This document shows, piece after piece, positions 44,534 to 53,877 of a stretch of DNA of 55,535 nucleotides; positions within the stretch are counted from its first letter, which is position 1, and the number at the start of each line of letters is the position of its first letter. Under the pieces are notes generated by a model. It had not been told where the DNA came from, did no database searches, and worked only from the letters and a program-made list of their open reading frames with translations. This DNA comes from Pseudomonadota bacterium. Lineage in GTDB: Bacteria > Pseudomonadota > Gammaproteobacteria > Xanthomonadales > Ahniellaceae. Where the stretch lies: positions 6,326-61,860 of the forward strand of contig JALHNO010000026.1 of the NCBI GenBank assembly GCA_022843465.1, written 5' to 3'. Position numbers and translations under genes: made by a program.

Positions 44534-47242
44534 TCACAGCGCCGCCGCCAGTCTTCCGCCCAGCCAGGGCAGAAGATGTTCCACCGGCATCGGCGGCGCC
44601 AGCGCATCCCCCATGCCATACAGGCAGCCAAGCTCGGCGAGCAGGTCGCGATGCAGTTCGACATCGACGCCAGCGGCAATGACGCGGGTGCCCAGGCCCT
44701 CGCCGAGTGCGATCACGCCGCGGACCAGGGCCGAGGCGCGTGATGAGGGCGACAGCGCGCGCACCAGCTGACTCGACAGCACCAGGGTGTCGAACAGATT
44801 TTCATGCAGCGAGGCCAGCGAAGAAGCGCGGCCGCCGAATTCGGCGAGTGCCAGGCGCACTCCGATGCTGCGCAGGCGACGCAATGCCGTGAGTGCGAGA
44901 TCGGGCGATTCGGCCAGGCTGTCTTCGGTGATCGACAGATGCAGATTCACCGCGGCCAGTCCGAGCCGCTGCAACAACTGCTGGACGCGATCGAGCAGTC
45001 CGGGGTGGCGCAGATGCTGGCCGGAAATCGCAATCAGCAGGGACAGATGCCCCGACCCGCTCTGGTAGCGGATCACATTGGCAAATTCGCGCTGGGCATG
45101 ATCGAGGATCCATTCACCCAGCTGCATGCCAATCTCGTGCTGGCGCACGGCGTCACGCAGGCGCTCCATCGGAAACGGTGCCGATTCCGGCTCACGCCAG
45201 TTCACCCGCGGCCGCAGCGCGATCGGATAGCCGTCCACCAGACCAACCACCGGCTGTAGATGCAGGACGAACTTGCCCTGCTCGATGGCCTCGGGGATGA
45301 AGGCCTGCAGGCTCAGCCGTTCCATTACCTGGGTGTGCTGCTCGGGGGCGAACAGGCGATAGCCACCGCCGCCATCGGCGCGCGCGGTGTTCAGGGCGGT
45401 GTCGGCATTGCGCAGCAGCTCTGCTGCAGAACTGGTGTCGGCGCGCGCCACGGCAAAGCCCAGACTGCAGGAGACCCGCAGACTGTTCGGTCCCAGTACA
45501 AACGGTGTGGCGAATGCGCTCATCAGGCGCTCGACCCGCGGGGCGAACTGGCCGGCGTCGCCCTGGGCCTCCAGCAGCACGGCGAAGCCGGTGTCATTGA
45601 GCCGCGCCAGCGTATCGGACTCACGCTTCTGGCGCTTCAGGCGGTCGCTGCACATGACCAGCAACTGGTCGCCGCTCTCATGTCCGAGGCTGTCATTGAT
45701 CAGGCGAAACTGGTCGATCTCGAGTACAGCGACGGCCAGATGATCGACGCCATTGCCCATCATCGCGAGCCCGCGTGTTACCCGATCGAGAAACAGTTCG
45801 CGACCGGGGAGCTGGGTCAATGGTTCATGCAGGGCATCGTGGCGCAACTGGTCTTCCAGCGCCTGGTGCGCCGTGACATCGCGGATATTGAGCACGATGC
45901 CGGCGAGATCGGGATCGGCGCGCTGGTCGGTCACCGTCGTCTCGGCAAGGACGATGCCGGTCGGCGTCTGCAAACGCAGCATCAGCTTGCCCATCCGGCT
46001 GCCCGATGCGCGATCGAGTTGAACCAGTTTCAGCGAAAGCGCTTCGGCGTCGTCTGCCACCAGCAGGCTGCGCATCGAACGCCCGACCAGGCCGGTGCCG
46101 GCGGTTGCCAGCATGCGCTGGGCGGGTGGGCTGGCATAGAGAATCTGCTGATCGGAAGCCAGTACGAGAATGCCATCGGCGGCATTCTCGATCAGTTTGG
46201 ACAGCCGCGATTCGCCAGCGATGCGGGCGCGATCGCGCAGCAGCAGCGCATTCTCGCGACTGGCAATCGCCTGCCGGAGGACCACGGCCACGGTCATCAC
46301 GCTGGCCCAGACCAGCAACTGCCGCAGCGAGACGAAGCGGTCGGTCGCGGCCGACCAGGCTACCAGTCCGTAACCCGCCACCAGCGCAACATAGGGCAGG
46401 ACCCCGAGCGACGCCTTGGGCAGCGCGCGCGCACGCACAGGGGTGCCGCGTCTCAGCGTGGATTCGGCCGCGGCGAGAAACAGCAGGGACTGGCCGAACC
46501 AGCAGCCACGGGCGACCAGGTCGCTCCACGGTGCCTGCTGCGGATCAAACAGGACCCAGATCAGATCGCCGACCAGACTGGCAACCAGGGCCAGACCGAG
46601 CAGCAGATAGCTGCGACGCGCCTCGCCCTCGGGCAGTCGCAGCAACACGGTCGCGAGGCCGACCAGGGTGAGCAGATCGCCGATCGGATAGGCGATATCG
46701 ATGAGATGTGCGAGCCCGGTGGGCGCGCCGGTCTCGCTCATCATCGGCGCCAGGCCGTAGTGCCAGATGAACATGCCGCCGCCCACCACCACGATGGCCG
46801 CATCCAGCAGAAACTTGGCGAGATCGCTGCGCGAAGAAAAGGTCCGTGGCAGCAACAGCAGACCGCCGAGCAGCAGCGGAAAATAGCCGAGATAGAAAGC
46901 ATCCCAGGCGCCAAGCCCGGGCCGCGCCTGGACCCGAAGGTATTCGGCTGCCCACAGTGCCTCGCCGGCCGCGATCGCCAGCAGGGCGAGACTGATCAGG
47001 ACCAGGGACCAGCGCGTGCGTCCTGTCGATGCCAGGGACCGCCGCATCGCCAGCGCGGTGGCCATCAGCAAGAGCGGGATACGCCCCAGCGAGGACAACA
47101 AGGGCTCAAGTGCGTGTCCGTGCAAGGGTCCGATGACGAGCACGAGCCAGACCAGGCTCAGCCCCAAGCCGATCAGCGACCATGGAAACAGTCGCCAAAG
47201 CGACGCTTGCCCGCGCCCCTGTGATGCCTCGATCCCCTGCAT
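44534..47242 (-). CDS. Membrane PAS-GGDEF-EAL protein with degenerate motifs
   Basis: 902 aa. About nine hydrophobic segments in the first ~325 residues form an unnamed membrane sensor module. A PAS domain follows (~345-460), then a GGDEF domain (~465-625) and an EAL domain (~635-890). The GGDEF signature reads RLNDTGF (547-553). The EAL signature region reads PIALRPRVNW, so the key Glu is lost, and the DDFG region reads AEFGGRASSL. Diguanylate cyclase and phosphodiesterase activity are therefore unlikely. The early GGDEF landmarks (HDALHEPLTQLPGRELF, IDQFRLINDSLGHESGD) are kept. I infer a membrane-bound c-di-GMP sensor or a protein-interaction platform. Confidence 0.87.
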   Translation of the reverse strand: MQGIEASQGRGQASLWRLFPWSLIGLGLSLVWLVLVIGPLHGHALEPLLSSLGRIPLLLMATALAMRRSLASTGRTRWSLVLISLALLAIAAGEALWAAEYLRVQARPGLGAWDAFYLGYFPLLLGGLLLLPRTFSSRSDLAKFLLDAAIVVVGGGMFIWHYGLAPMMSETGAPTGLAHLIDIAYPIGDLLTLVGLATVLLRLPEGEARRSYLLLGLALVASLVGDLIWVLFDPQQAPWSDLVARGCWFGQSLLFLAAAESTLRRGTPVRARALPKASLGVLPYVALVAGYGLVAWSAATDRFVSLRQLLVWASVMTVAVVLRQAIASRENALLLRDRARIAGESRLSKLIENAADGILVLASDQQILYASPPAQRMLATAGTGLVGRSMRSLLVADDAEALSLKLVQLDRASGSRMGKLMLRLQTPTGIVLAETTVTDQRADPDLAGIVLNIRDVTAHQALEDQLRHDALHEPLTQLPGRELFLDRVTRGLAMMGNGVDHLAVAVLEIDQFRLINDSLGHESGDQLLVMCSDRLKRQKRESDTLARLNDTGFAVLLEAQGDAGQFAPRVERLMSAFATPFVLGPNSLRVSCSLGFAVARADTSSAAELLRNADTALNTARADGGGGYRLFAPEQHTQVMERLSLQAFIPEAIEQGKFVLHLQPVVGLVDGYPIALRPRVNWREPESAPFPMERLRDAVRQHEIGMQLGEWILDHAQREFANVIRYQSGSGHLSLLIAISGQHLRHPGLLDRVQQLLQRLGLAAVNLHLSITEDSLAESPDLALTALRRLRSIGVRLALAEFGGRASSLASLHENLFDTLVLSSQLVRALSPSSRASALVRGVIALGEGLGTRVIAAGVDVELHRDLLAELGCLYGMGDALAPPMPVEHLLPWLGGRLAAAL

Positions 47243-47442
47243 CCTGCTCCTGAGAAACCCCTGAACAAGTCATCGGAATGTCTGCGCCAGCTGGCCTGCT
47301 GTTGGCCAATCCCCCTGAGCACGCCTTCTGCCGCCCCTGCCTCGGCGCACTATCGCAACTTGGATCCGCCTACTAGGTTTGCGGACCCCGCCCGTCTGTG
47401 CCGGCCATGCCAGAAGGCTGCTCCGGCCGATCCGCTTTGCCT

Positions 47443-47673
47443 TCAGCCGGCGGCGCCGACCAGCTTGCCGATCAGGGCGCCAATCTCGTCCTTGTTGCCG
47501 CTGATCGAAATGTGACTGTCGCGGGTGAGATTGGTTCCGATCATCACTGCCCATTCGATGCCGTCGTTGCCCTCTTCGTCCATCTTCGGGTAGGACTCCG
47601 GGCGACTGATGAAGACAATGCGGTTGGCGTCAATGACATTGCCGTTTGGAAGCTTTACCCAACGCTGTTGCAT
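47443..47673 (-). CDS. Small conserved-looking hypothetical protein
   Basis: 76 aa; family not recognised with certainty. The sequence is well formed for a folded small protein (MQQRWVKLPNGNVIDANRIVFI ... AVMIGTNLTRDSHISISG) with alternating beta-like stretches and a C-terminal helix. A GGAGG-type ribosome-binding site (CGGAGGAACAT on the minus strand) precedes the ATG. It stands between the GGDEF-EAL gene and the double-GAF gene on the same strand. The 200 bp before the former contain nothing recognisable. Confidence 0.7.
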   Translation of the reverse strand: MQQRWVKLPNGNVIDANRIVFISRPESYPKMDEEGNDGIEWAVMIGTNLTRDSHISISGNKDEIGALIGKLVGAAG

Positions 47674-47725
47674 ATGTTCCTCCGTGCTCGACAGATCAAT
47701 ACTAGCGCGGCCTCCGGCCCGAGCG

Positions 47726-49336
47726 TCACTCCGGTGCCGGTGCCGGGGCTGCGGGCTTGCGGCGGCTGCGCCCCGGTCCCGCTGGCCGGAACACGGTCGC
47801 CACTGGCGGCTGCGGGCGTGTCGGCAATGCTTGCCACTGGCGGTCGAGCGATTCCAGCAGCGCGCCGGTGCTGACCACGCTGCCGGCGGCCACCAGTTGC
47901 AGCAGCGAACGCAGTGCCTGCTCGCCTGCCGGCTCCGACAGCAGGTCGGCGAGCAGCTTTCGACAATCTTCCAGGGTCCGTTCGGGCGTCAGCACCAGGG
48001 CGAGCAGCAGGCGCTTGTCGGTATCCCGGCAGAGCAGGGCATCGGGCTGCTTGCTGGCAATGGTGCCCAGCCACTGCCGCCAGCCGGCTTCGTCGGTTTG
48101 CAGGCCGGATGGTGGCTCGATCAGGGCGACCAGCAGTGCGCGACCGCCGCGTGCAACAGCGCGCAATTCGGCCGAGAGTTGCCTGCGCATGGCCGCAACG
48201 GTCAGGCAGCCCGCCTGTTGTTCGCGCACCGCGCGACGATCCAGTTTCACTACGGCTCGACGCAGATGCTCGCGCGTGCTGGAAAGTTCCTCGCCACGGC
48301 GCTCGGCCTGCTGCTGGCTCTGCAGCAGCCGTCGATTGAGCGCAAACATATGGATCGCGCCGGCAACCTGGTCGGCCAGGGTGGTGAAGATCAGGCGTTC
48401 GTGATCGGCAAACACCGCGGCGTTGTCCGCCTCCAGATTGAGCACGCCGAAGACGCGGCCGCGGGCGCGGATGGGGACCGCCATCTCGGCGCGTACGGCG
48501 GGATTGACCACGGCGTAGTCGGTTGCCAGACGCACATCCGGAATGAACACGACTTCGCGACTGCGAAAGCAGCGGCCGACGATGCCCTCGGCAACCGGCC
48601 ACTGCTTGCCGCGATAGCTGATCTGCGGCGAGGCGCCGCGGTGCGCCATCACTTCCAGATGATCGCGCAAGTCGCCCTCGAGCAGCACGGTTGCCTCGAG
48701 TGCATTGAAGCGCTTGCCGAGGAATTCCAGTACATGGGCGAGCAGGGCATCGAGGTCGGCCGCCTCCAGCGCGCCGCGCGAAAAATCCGCGACGATGCGC
48801 AGCAGCTCGCTCTGCCGGCGCAGTTCCTCGACCCGGCGCGCCGCCGCAATGGCGCCGGCGATATGACCGGCGATGACCTGTACCAGGGAAAGGTCTTCGT
48901 CGAACGCATGCTTGCGCAGACTCTCGACATTGAGCACGGCGAGCATCTCGCCGCGATGCATCACCGGAACGCAGAGCTCGGACTGGCCACCGGGCAGGGT
49001 GTGCACGAAGTTCTCGTGCAGGGAGGCGTCGCCGACCAGCACGGCCTGGCCGGTTGCCGCGACCTCGCCGACCACGCCGCTGCCGAGCGGCCGCGAATAG
49101 CCCGGCGCGATGGCGGTTGCCAGGTCCGTGTGCACAGCCTCGCAGACGAAGCGATCGCGCGCGCGATCGATTGAAACCAGTGCAACGAAGTCCCAGCGAA
49201 AGTAGCGGCCCAACGCCTCGGCAATGCGCCCCATCATCGCCCGGACGTTGAGATCTTCCGTGCTGATCTGCATCAGTTCCGAAAGTATCGGCAGGGGCAA
49301 TACGGCAGTGCTGGGCCGGGCGTTGGCTGAAGGCAT
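47726..49336 (-). CDS. Double-GAF protein with possible GGDEF remnant
   Basis: About 536 aa from the ATG at 49336 (a longer frame starts at 49372). GAF 1 spans roughly residues 20-180 (LGSGVVGEVAATGQAVLVGD, CVPVMHRGEMLAVLNVES). GAF 2 spans 195-345 (EGIVGRCFRSREVVFIPDV, MAVPIRARGRVFGVLNLEA). A coiled coil follows. The last ~160 residues have the spacing of a GGDEF domain (CLTVAAMRRQLSAEL, ALLVALIEPPS, CRDTDKRLLLALV), but the signature itself is lost; this last assignment is tentative. The C-terminus is Pro/Arg-rich. It is probably a cytoplasmic sensor of a small ligand. Confidence 0.8.
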   Translation of the reverse strand: MPSANARPSTAVLPLPILSELMQISTEDLNVRAMMGRIAEALGRYFRWDFVALVSIDRARDRFVCEAVHTDLATAIAPGYSRPLGSGVVGEVAATGQAVLVGDASLHENFVHTLPGGQSELCVPVMHRGEMLAVLNVESLRKHAFDEDLSLVQVIAGHIAGAIAAARRVEELRRQSELLRIVADFSRGALEAADLDALLAHVLEFLGKRFNALEATVLLEGDLRDHLEVMAHRGASPQISYRGKQWPVAEGIVGRCFRSREVVFIPDVRLATDYAVVNPAVRAEMAVPIRARGRVFGVLNLEADNAAVFADHERLIFTTLADQVAGAIHMFALNRRLLQSQQQAERRGEELSSTREHLRRAVVKLDRRAVREQQAGCLTVAAMRRQLSAELRAVARGGRALLVALIEPPSGLQTDEAGWRQWLGTIASKQPDALLCRDTDKRLLLALVLTPERTLEDCRKLLADLLSEPAGEQALRSLLQLVAAGSVVSTGALLESLDRQWQALPTRPQPPVATVFRPAGPGRSRRKPAAPAPAPE

Positions 49337-49403
49337 GACGCCGAGTGTAGTGACTGCCGGCGTCGGCGACACGCCCAGACGGGCGACGGCCAGGCGAAAG
49401 GAG

Positions 49404-49433
49404 CGGTCACGGCGCGCGATGCCTGTCTATAAT
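49404..49433 (+). promoter_or_regulatory. Candidate sigma70 promoter for aceF-lpd
   Basis: A perfect TATAAT lies at 49428-49433. A weak -35, CGGTCA (49404-49409), is 18 bp upstream. The aceF start codon is at 49464, giving a leader of about 25 nt. Confidence 0.5.
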
Positions 49434-49463
49434 GTTCGCCTCCCCGACCAGCGCGAGTGCCCC

Positions 49464-50789
49464 ATGGCGACCCCCATCGAAGTCAAAGTGCCTGACATCG
49501 GCAATTACCAGGATATTCCGGTGATTGAACTTCTGGTCAAGCCGGGCGACTCGGTGAAAAAGGATCAGGGGCTGGTCTCGCTGGAGTCGGACAAGGCGAC
49601 CATGGAGGTGCCCGCACCGATGGCCGGCATCATCCGCAGCCTGCTGGTGAAGCTGGGGGATACGGTTTCCGAGGGTTCGCTGGTGGCGACGATTGAGCCC
49701 GCCGATGCAGAAGCTGCGGCGCCCTCGCCGACACCGAAGCCGAAGCCCGCAGAGGCGGCGGCTGCCAGTCCGGCGGCGGTCAGCGCGCCGGCGCCGGCGG
49801 TAGCGACGGCACCGCGACCGGATGCGGAAGCCTTCGTTGCCAAGCCGCCGATCACGGCCGCGCCGGTGACGAAGGAGGCCCCGCTGCACGCGAGCCCGGC
49901 CGTGCGCCTGTTTGCCCGCGAACTGGGTGTCGACCTCAGCCGGATCAGCGTTGGCAGCGGACGCAAGAACCGGTTGACCAAGGAAGACGTGCAGAACTTC
50001 GTCAAGCGCGCCCTCGCGGGCAGCGCTGGCAGCGCCGCGCCCGCCAGTGGCGACGGACTGCGCCTGTTGCCCTGGCCGCAGGTCGACTTCAGCAAGTTCG
50101 GCGCCACCGAAAGCAAGGCGCTGTCGCGCATCAAGAAGATTTCCGGCGCCAACCTTGCACGCAACTGGGCGATGATTCCGCACGTCACCCAGAACGACGA
50201 GGCCGACATCACCGAGATGGAGGCCTTCCGCAAAAAGCTCGGCGAAGAGAACAAGGAGCTGAAGATCACGCCCCTGGTGTTCCTGATCCGCGCCTGTGTC
50301 GCCGCGCTGAAGAAGTTCCCGAGCTTCAATGCCTCGCTCGATGCCGGCGGCGAGAACCTGATCCTGAAAAAATACTTCCATATCGGCATTGCGGTGGATA
50401 CGCCGGACGGACTGGTGGTGCCGGTGATCCGCGATGCCGATCAGAAGGGCCTGGTCGATCTCGCCCGTGAGCTCGGCGAGATATCCGCCAAGGCGCGCGA
50501 CAAGAAACTCGGCCCGGCCGATATGCAGGGCGGCTGCTTCTCGATCAGTTCGCTTGGCGGCATCGGTGGCACCGGCTTCACGCCGATCATCAATGCGCCT
50601 GAAGTCGCGATCCTCGGCGTTTCCAAGTCGGCGATGAAGCCGGTCTGGAATGGCAAGGAGTTCACGCCGCGGCTGATGCTGCCGCTGTCCCTGAGCTACG
50701 ACCATCGCGTCGTCGATGGCGCCGAAGCAGCCCGCTTTGCAGCCTATCTGGCACAGATGCTCGGCGACATCCGCCGCCTGTTGTTGTGA
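49464..50789 (+). CDS. aceF: Pyruvate dehydrogenase E2 (dihydrolipoamide acetyltransferase)
   Basis: 441 aa. One lipoyl domain (about 1-80) carries the lipoylation Lys in LESDKATMEVPAP. An Ala/Pro linker leads to the peripheral-subunit-binding domain (SPAVRLFARELGVDLSRI...NRLTKEDV). The C-terminal acetyltransferase domain has the catalytic SLSYDHRVVDG. The reaction passes the acetyl group from lipoate to CoA. Many gammaproteobacterial AceF proteins have two or three lipoyl domains; this has one. lpd follows after 112 bp. aceE, encoding E1, is not next to it. Confidence 0.94.
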   Translation: MATPIEVKVPDIGNYQDIPVIELLVKPGDSVKKDQGLVSLESDKATMEVPAPMAGIIRSLLVKLGDTVSEGSLVATIEPADAEAAAPSPTPKPKPAEAAAASPAAVSAPAPAVATAPRPDAEAFVAKPPITAAPVTKEAPLHASPAVRLFARELGVDLSRISVGSGRKNRLTKEDVQNFVKRALAGSAGSAAPASGDGLRLLPWPQVDFSKFGATESKALSRIKKISGANLARNWAMIPHVTQNDEADITEMEAFRKKLGEENKELKITPLVFLIRACVAALKKFPSFNASLDAGGENLILKKYFHIGIAVDTPDGLVVPVIRDADQKGLVDLARELGEISAKARDKKLGPADMQGGCFSISSLGGIGGTGFTPIINAPEVAILGVSKSAMKPVWNGKEFTPRLMLPLSLSYDHRVVDGAEAARFAAYLAQMLGDIRRLLL

Positions 50790-50901
50790 CGGGCCCGGCG
50801 CAGCCCGGAATGGCTGCGCTGGATCGGATCGGGACAGAGCGACCACCGCAACGGATGGCCGCGCATCGAGCACTGAGCGATACGGAATTCTGGAGACAGC
50901 A

Positions 50902-52716
50902 ATGAGCAAGACAATCGAAATCAAGGTTCCCGATCTGGGTGGCTCCAGCGATATCCCGGTGATCGAACTGCTGGTCAAGGCCGGTGATGTGGTCAAGAAG
51001 GATCAGGGCCTGGTCTCGCTGGAATCCGACAAGGCCACGATGGAAGTGCCGAGCCCGCAGGCCGGCACCATCAAGGAACTCAAGGTCAAGCTCGGCGACA
51101 AGCTGTCCGAGGGCATGCTGGTGGCGTTGCTCGAAGTTGCCCAGGGCGATGCGCCGGCAAAATCCGCAGCGGCTGCTCCTGCGTCTGCAGCATCCTCTGC
51201 GCCCGCCGCAGCGGCCGCGCCGCAGCCTGCTGCCGCAACACCAGCGCCAGCACCCGCGCCGGCGCCCGCAGTGTCCGCAGCAGCCGCGAGCGGCCGCACA
51301 GCCGATTTCGTCTGTCAGGTCGCCGTGCTCGGGTCTGGCCCCGGTGGTTACACGGCCGCATTCCGCGCCGCCGATCTCGATCAGGATGTCGTGCTGATCG
51401 AACGCTATGCCGAGCTTGGCGGTGTCTGTCTCAATGTCGGCTGCATTCCGTCCAAGGCCCTGCTGCATGCGGCCAAGGTCATCGATGAGGCCGCGCATGC
51501 GGCGGATTTTGGCGTGCGTTTCGGTGCGCCCGAAATCGATCTGGCCAAGTTGCGCGGTTACAAGGAAAAAGTCGTCAAGCAGTTGACCTCGGGCCTCGCC
51601 GGCATGTCCAAACAGCGCAAAGTGACCCGCGTCACCGGCGTCGGCAAGTTCGTTTCGGCCAATGAAATCGAAGTGGCAACCAGCGAGGGCAACAAGCTGG
51701 TGCGCTTCGAGAAGGCGATCATCGCGGCCGGCTCACAGCCGGTGAAACTGCCCGGCTTGCCCTGGGGCGATCCGCGCCTGATGGATTCCACCGATGCCCT
51801 GATGCTCGACGAAATTCCGGGCACCCTGCTGGTGATCGGCGGCGGCATCATCGGCCTGGAGATGGCCTGCGTCTATCAGGCACTCGGCAGCAAGGTCACC
51901 GTCGTCGAACTGTTCGATCAGCTGATGCCTGGCGCCGATCCCGATCTGGTCAAGCCCCTGCACACACGCCTGTCCAAGCGCTATCAGGCGATCCTGCTGA
52001 AGACCAAGGTCGTCAAGCTCGAAGCCGAAGCCGGTGGCCTGCGCGCGCATTTTGAAGGCGAGGGCAAGGTGCCCGAGCCGCAGCTCTATGATCGCGTACT
52101 GTGCGCGGTCGGGCGTACGCCCAATGGCGGCAGGATCAATGCCCAAGCGGCCGGCGTTGCGGTCTCGGAGCGCGGCTTCATCAGCGTCGACAAGGAGATG
52201 CGCACGAACCAGGCGCATATCTTCGCGATCGGTGATCTGGTCGGCCAGCCGATGCTGGCGCACAAGGCAACCCATGAAGCCAAGGTCGCCGCCGAAGTCG
52301 CCGCCGGACATCGCAGCACCTTCGTCGCCAGCGTGATTCCCAGCGTCGCCTACACCGATCCCGAAATCGCCTGGGTCGGTGTCACCGAAATCGAAGCCAA
52401 GGCGCGCGGCATCGCCTATGGCAAGGGCGTGTTTCCGTGGGCGGCCTCCGGCCGTGCCATCGGCATCGGCCGCACCGAAGGCTTCACCAAACTGATTTTC
52501 GATGAGGCCACACACCGCCTGATCGGTGCCGGCATCGTCGGCGCCCACGCCGGCGACCTCATCGCCGAAGCCGCCCTCGCCATCGAGATGGGCTCCGACG
52601 CCCACGACATCGGCCTCACCATCCACCCACATCCCACCCTGAGCGAATCGGTCGGCATGGCGGCCGAGGTGTTCGAGGGCACGATTACGGATTTGTATAT
52701 TCCGAAGAAGCGGTAG
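50902..52716 (+). CDS. lpdA: Dihydrolipoamide dehydrogenase with N-terminal lipoyl domain
   Basis: 604 aa. A lipoyl domain occupies about residues 1-80 (LESDKATMEVPSP) and is nearly a copy of that in AceF. An Ala/Pro linker follows. The FAD-binding motif is VAVLGSGPGGYTAAFRAA, the redox disulphide CLNVGC (GGVCLNVGCIPSKALL), the NAD motif VIGGGIIGLEMA, and the C-terminal active-site His-Glu pair is in HPHPTLSE. It reoxidises dihydrolipoyl groups for pyruvate dehydrogenase. TGGAGA precedes the ATG at 50902. Confidence 0.95.
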   Translation: MSKTIEIKVPDLGGSSDIPVIELLVKAGDVVKKDQGLVSLESDKATMEVPSPQAGTIKELKVKLGDKLSEGMLVALLEVAQGDAPAKSAAAAPASAASSAPAAAAAPQPAAATPAPAPAPAPAVSAAAASGRTADFVCQVAVLGSGPGGYTAAFRAADLDQDVVLIERYAELGGVCLNVGCIPSKALLHAAKVIDEAAHAADFGVRFGAPEIDLAKLRGYKEKVVKQLTSGLAGMSKQRKVTRVTGVGKFVSANEIEVATSEGNKLVRFEKAIIAAGSQPVKLPGLPWGDPRLMDSTDALMLDEIPGTLLVIGGGIIGLEMACVYQALGSKVTVVELFDQLMPGADPDLVKPLHTRLSKRYQAILLKTKVVKLEAEAGGLRAHFEGEGKVPEPQLYDRVLCAVGRTPNGGRINAQAAGVAVSERGFISVDKEMRTNQAHIFAIGDLVGQPMLAHKATHEAKVAAEVAAGHRSTFVASVIPSVAYTDPEIAWVGVTEIEAKARGIAYGKGVFPWAASGRAIGIGRTEGFTKLIFDEATHRLIGAGIVGAHAGDLIAEAALAIEMGSDAHDIGLTIHPHPTLSESVGMAAEVFEGTITDLYIPKKR

Positions 52717-52862
52717 GTCAGCGCTGCTCTGCTCTTGATTCTGTAGAGCGTGGGCTTGCCCCGCTGCCTTTGATCTTCCGCAATTTTGATCCAAACGTCA
52801 CGTCACGAAGATCACGAGCCCGCACCCTGACGGGTGCATCGTGCCTACGGCACGACAAAGAT

Positions 52863-53133
52863 GTTTCGCGCTCTCGCGCGAGTAACTTTCTCTGGTAATG
52901 GCGCCAGAGAAAGTCACCAACGGAGAACGCCACCCCACAGCGACGCCCTCCACGCATCCTGCGTTCCGGGTTCGTGCTCGGCGGCCGCTGGTCGGCGGGC
53001 GCACATCCATGTGCGATCGCCGACAGGCCGCATCCATGCGGCCTCCCTTCGGGCTGATCGCGACCACCGATCACCGTCGCTGAGGGGCCCCGGTAAAACA
53101 AAGAAGCGCGCTCCCGTCGCGCAGAAGCCACAG
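52863..53133. repeat. Long intergenic repeat, copy 1
   Basis: Matches 53878-54282 in direct orientation (offset about 1015 at the start), apart from an insertion in the second copy. A third, shorter copy lies inverted at 55332-55443. It contains the hairpin ACTTTCTCTGG/CCAGAGAAAGT (52885-52895 and 52904-52914). No gene can be supported between the lpdA stop at 52716 and 54456; open frames here are repeat translations with Arg/Pro-rich composition. Confidence 0.85.
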
Positions 53134-53274
53134 CCAAAGCCTCGCGCCGGCACGTGTAGCTCGGCGAGGTAATGTCGAAGAGAGGTAGCTGTCAGCAGTC
53201 GATTGACTGCTTTCGACCCGAAGCCGTCGTTCGGAAACACGACCTGAAGACCCCTATTTCGGCCGGCAGTCGTA

Positions 53275-53302
53275 GGTCGGGTCCCGCGAAGCGGTACCCG
53301 AC
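53275..53302. repeat. Small palindromic repeat
   Basis: GGTCGGGTCCCGC and GCGGTACCCGAC form a hairpin with one mismatch around a GAA loop. Hairpins of this kind recur in intergenic regions of related genomes. Confidence 0.5.
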
Positions 53303-53389
53303 ATCGGAATGTCGTCCCCGATAGGAGATGCCGTGAGCGTGGCGGCGCCTGGTTGCGCCGGAAATTTGTTCACTGACACCGAATTCATG

Positions 53390-53829
53390 AAGTTCCCTTC
53401 TCCCGCTTGCGGGAGAAGGTGGCGCGCAGCGCCGGATGAGGGAAACGCGCGACACCATCGCGTCGTGGCCAAACATCAAGTTCCCTTCTCCCGCTCGCGG
53501 GAGAAGGTGGCGCGCAGCGCCGGATGAGGGAAACGCGCGACACCATCGCGTCGTGCCCGAACATCAAGTTCCCTTCTCCCGCTTGCGGGAGAAGGTGGCG
53601 CGCAGCGCCGGATGAGGGAGGCGGGCAGTACTATCGCGTCGTGGCCGAACATCAAGTTCCCTTCTCCCGCTTGCGGGAGAAGGTGGCGCGCAGCGCCGGA
53701 TGAGGGAAACGCGCGACCCGATCGCGTCGTGCCCGAACATCAAGTTCTCTTCTCCCGCTTGCGGGAGAAGGTGGCGCGCAGCGCCGGATGAGGGAAACGT
53801 GAGACACGATCGCGTCGTGGCCGAACATC
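53390..53829. repeat. Five tandem 88-bp repeats with palindromes
   Basis: Five head-to-tail units of exactly 88 bp start at 53390, 53478, 53566, 53654 and 53742. Each carries the palindrome TTCTCCCGC-tt/tc-GCGGGAGAA, a GGCGCGCAGCGCC element and a GGATGAGGGA box, then a more variable stretch ending in GAACATC. Because 88 is not a multiple of three and no ribosome-binding site is present, coding is unlikely. Confidence 0.92.
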
Positions 53830-53877
53830 AATCGCAGGCGCCCAGTGGGCGCGTCGTTGCTACGCAACGACAACGAG

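Noticed and set aside
45260-47224. 654-codon open frame on the plus strand
   Set aside because: Antiparallel to the GGDEF-EAL gene, Gln/His/Arg-rich, with no start signal or domain.
49407-50996. 529-codon minus-strand open frame over aceF
   Set aside because: Shadow of aceF; no recognisable motifs, and it conflicts with complete E2 domains.
52798-53137. Arg-rich minus-strand frames in the long repeat as a gene
   Set aside because: The same frames recur in the second copy with frame-altering differences, as expected for non-coding repeats.
53390-53829. CRISPR array
   Set aside because: The units are contiguous 88-bp repeats without unique spacers, and no cas genes are present.
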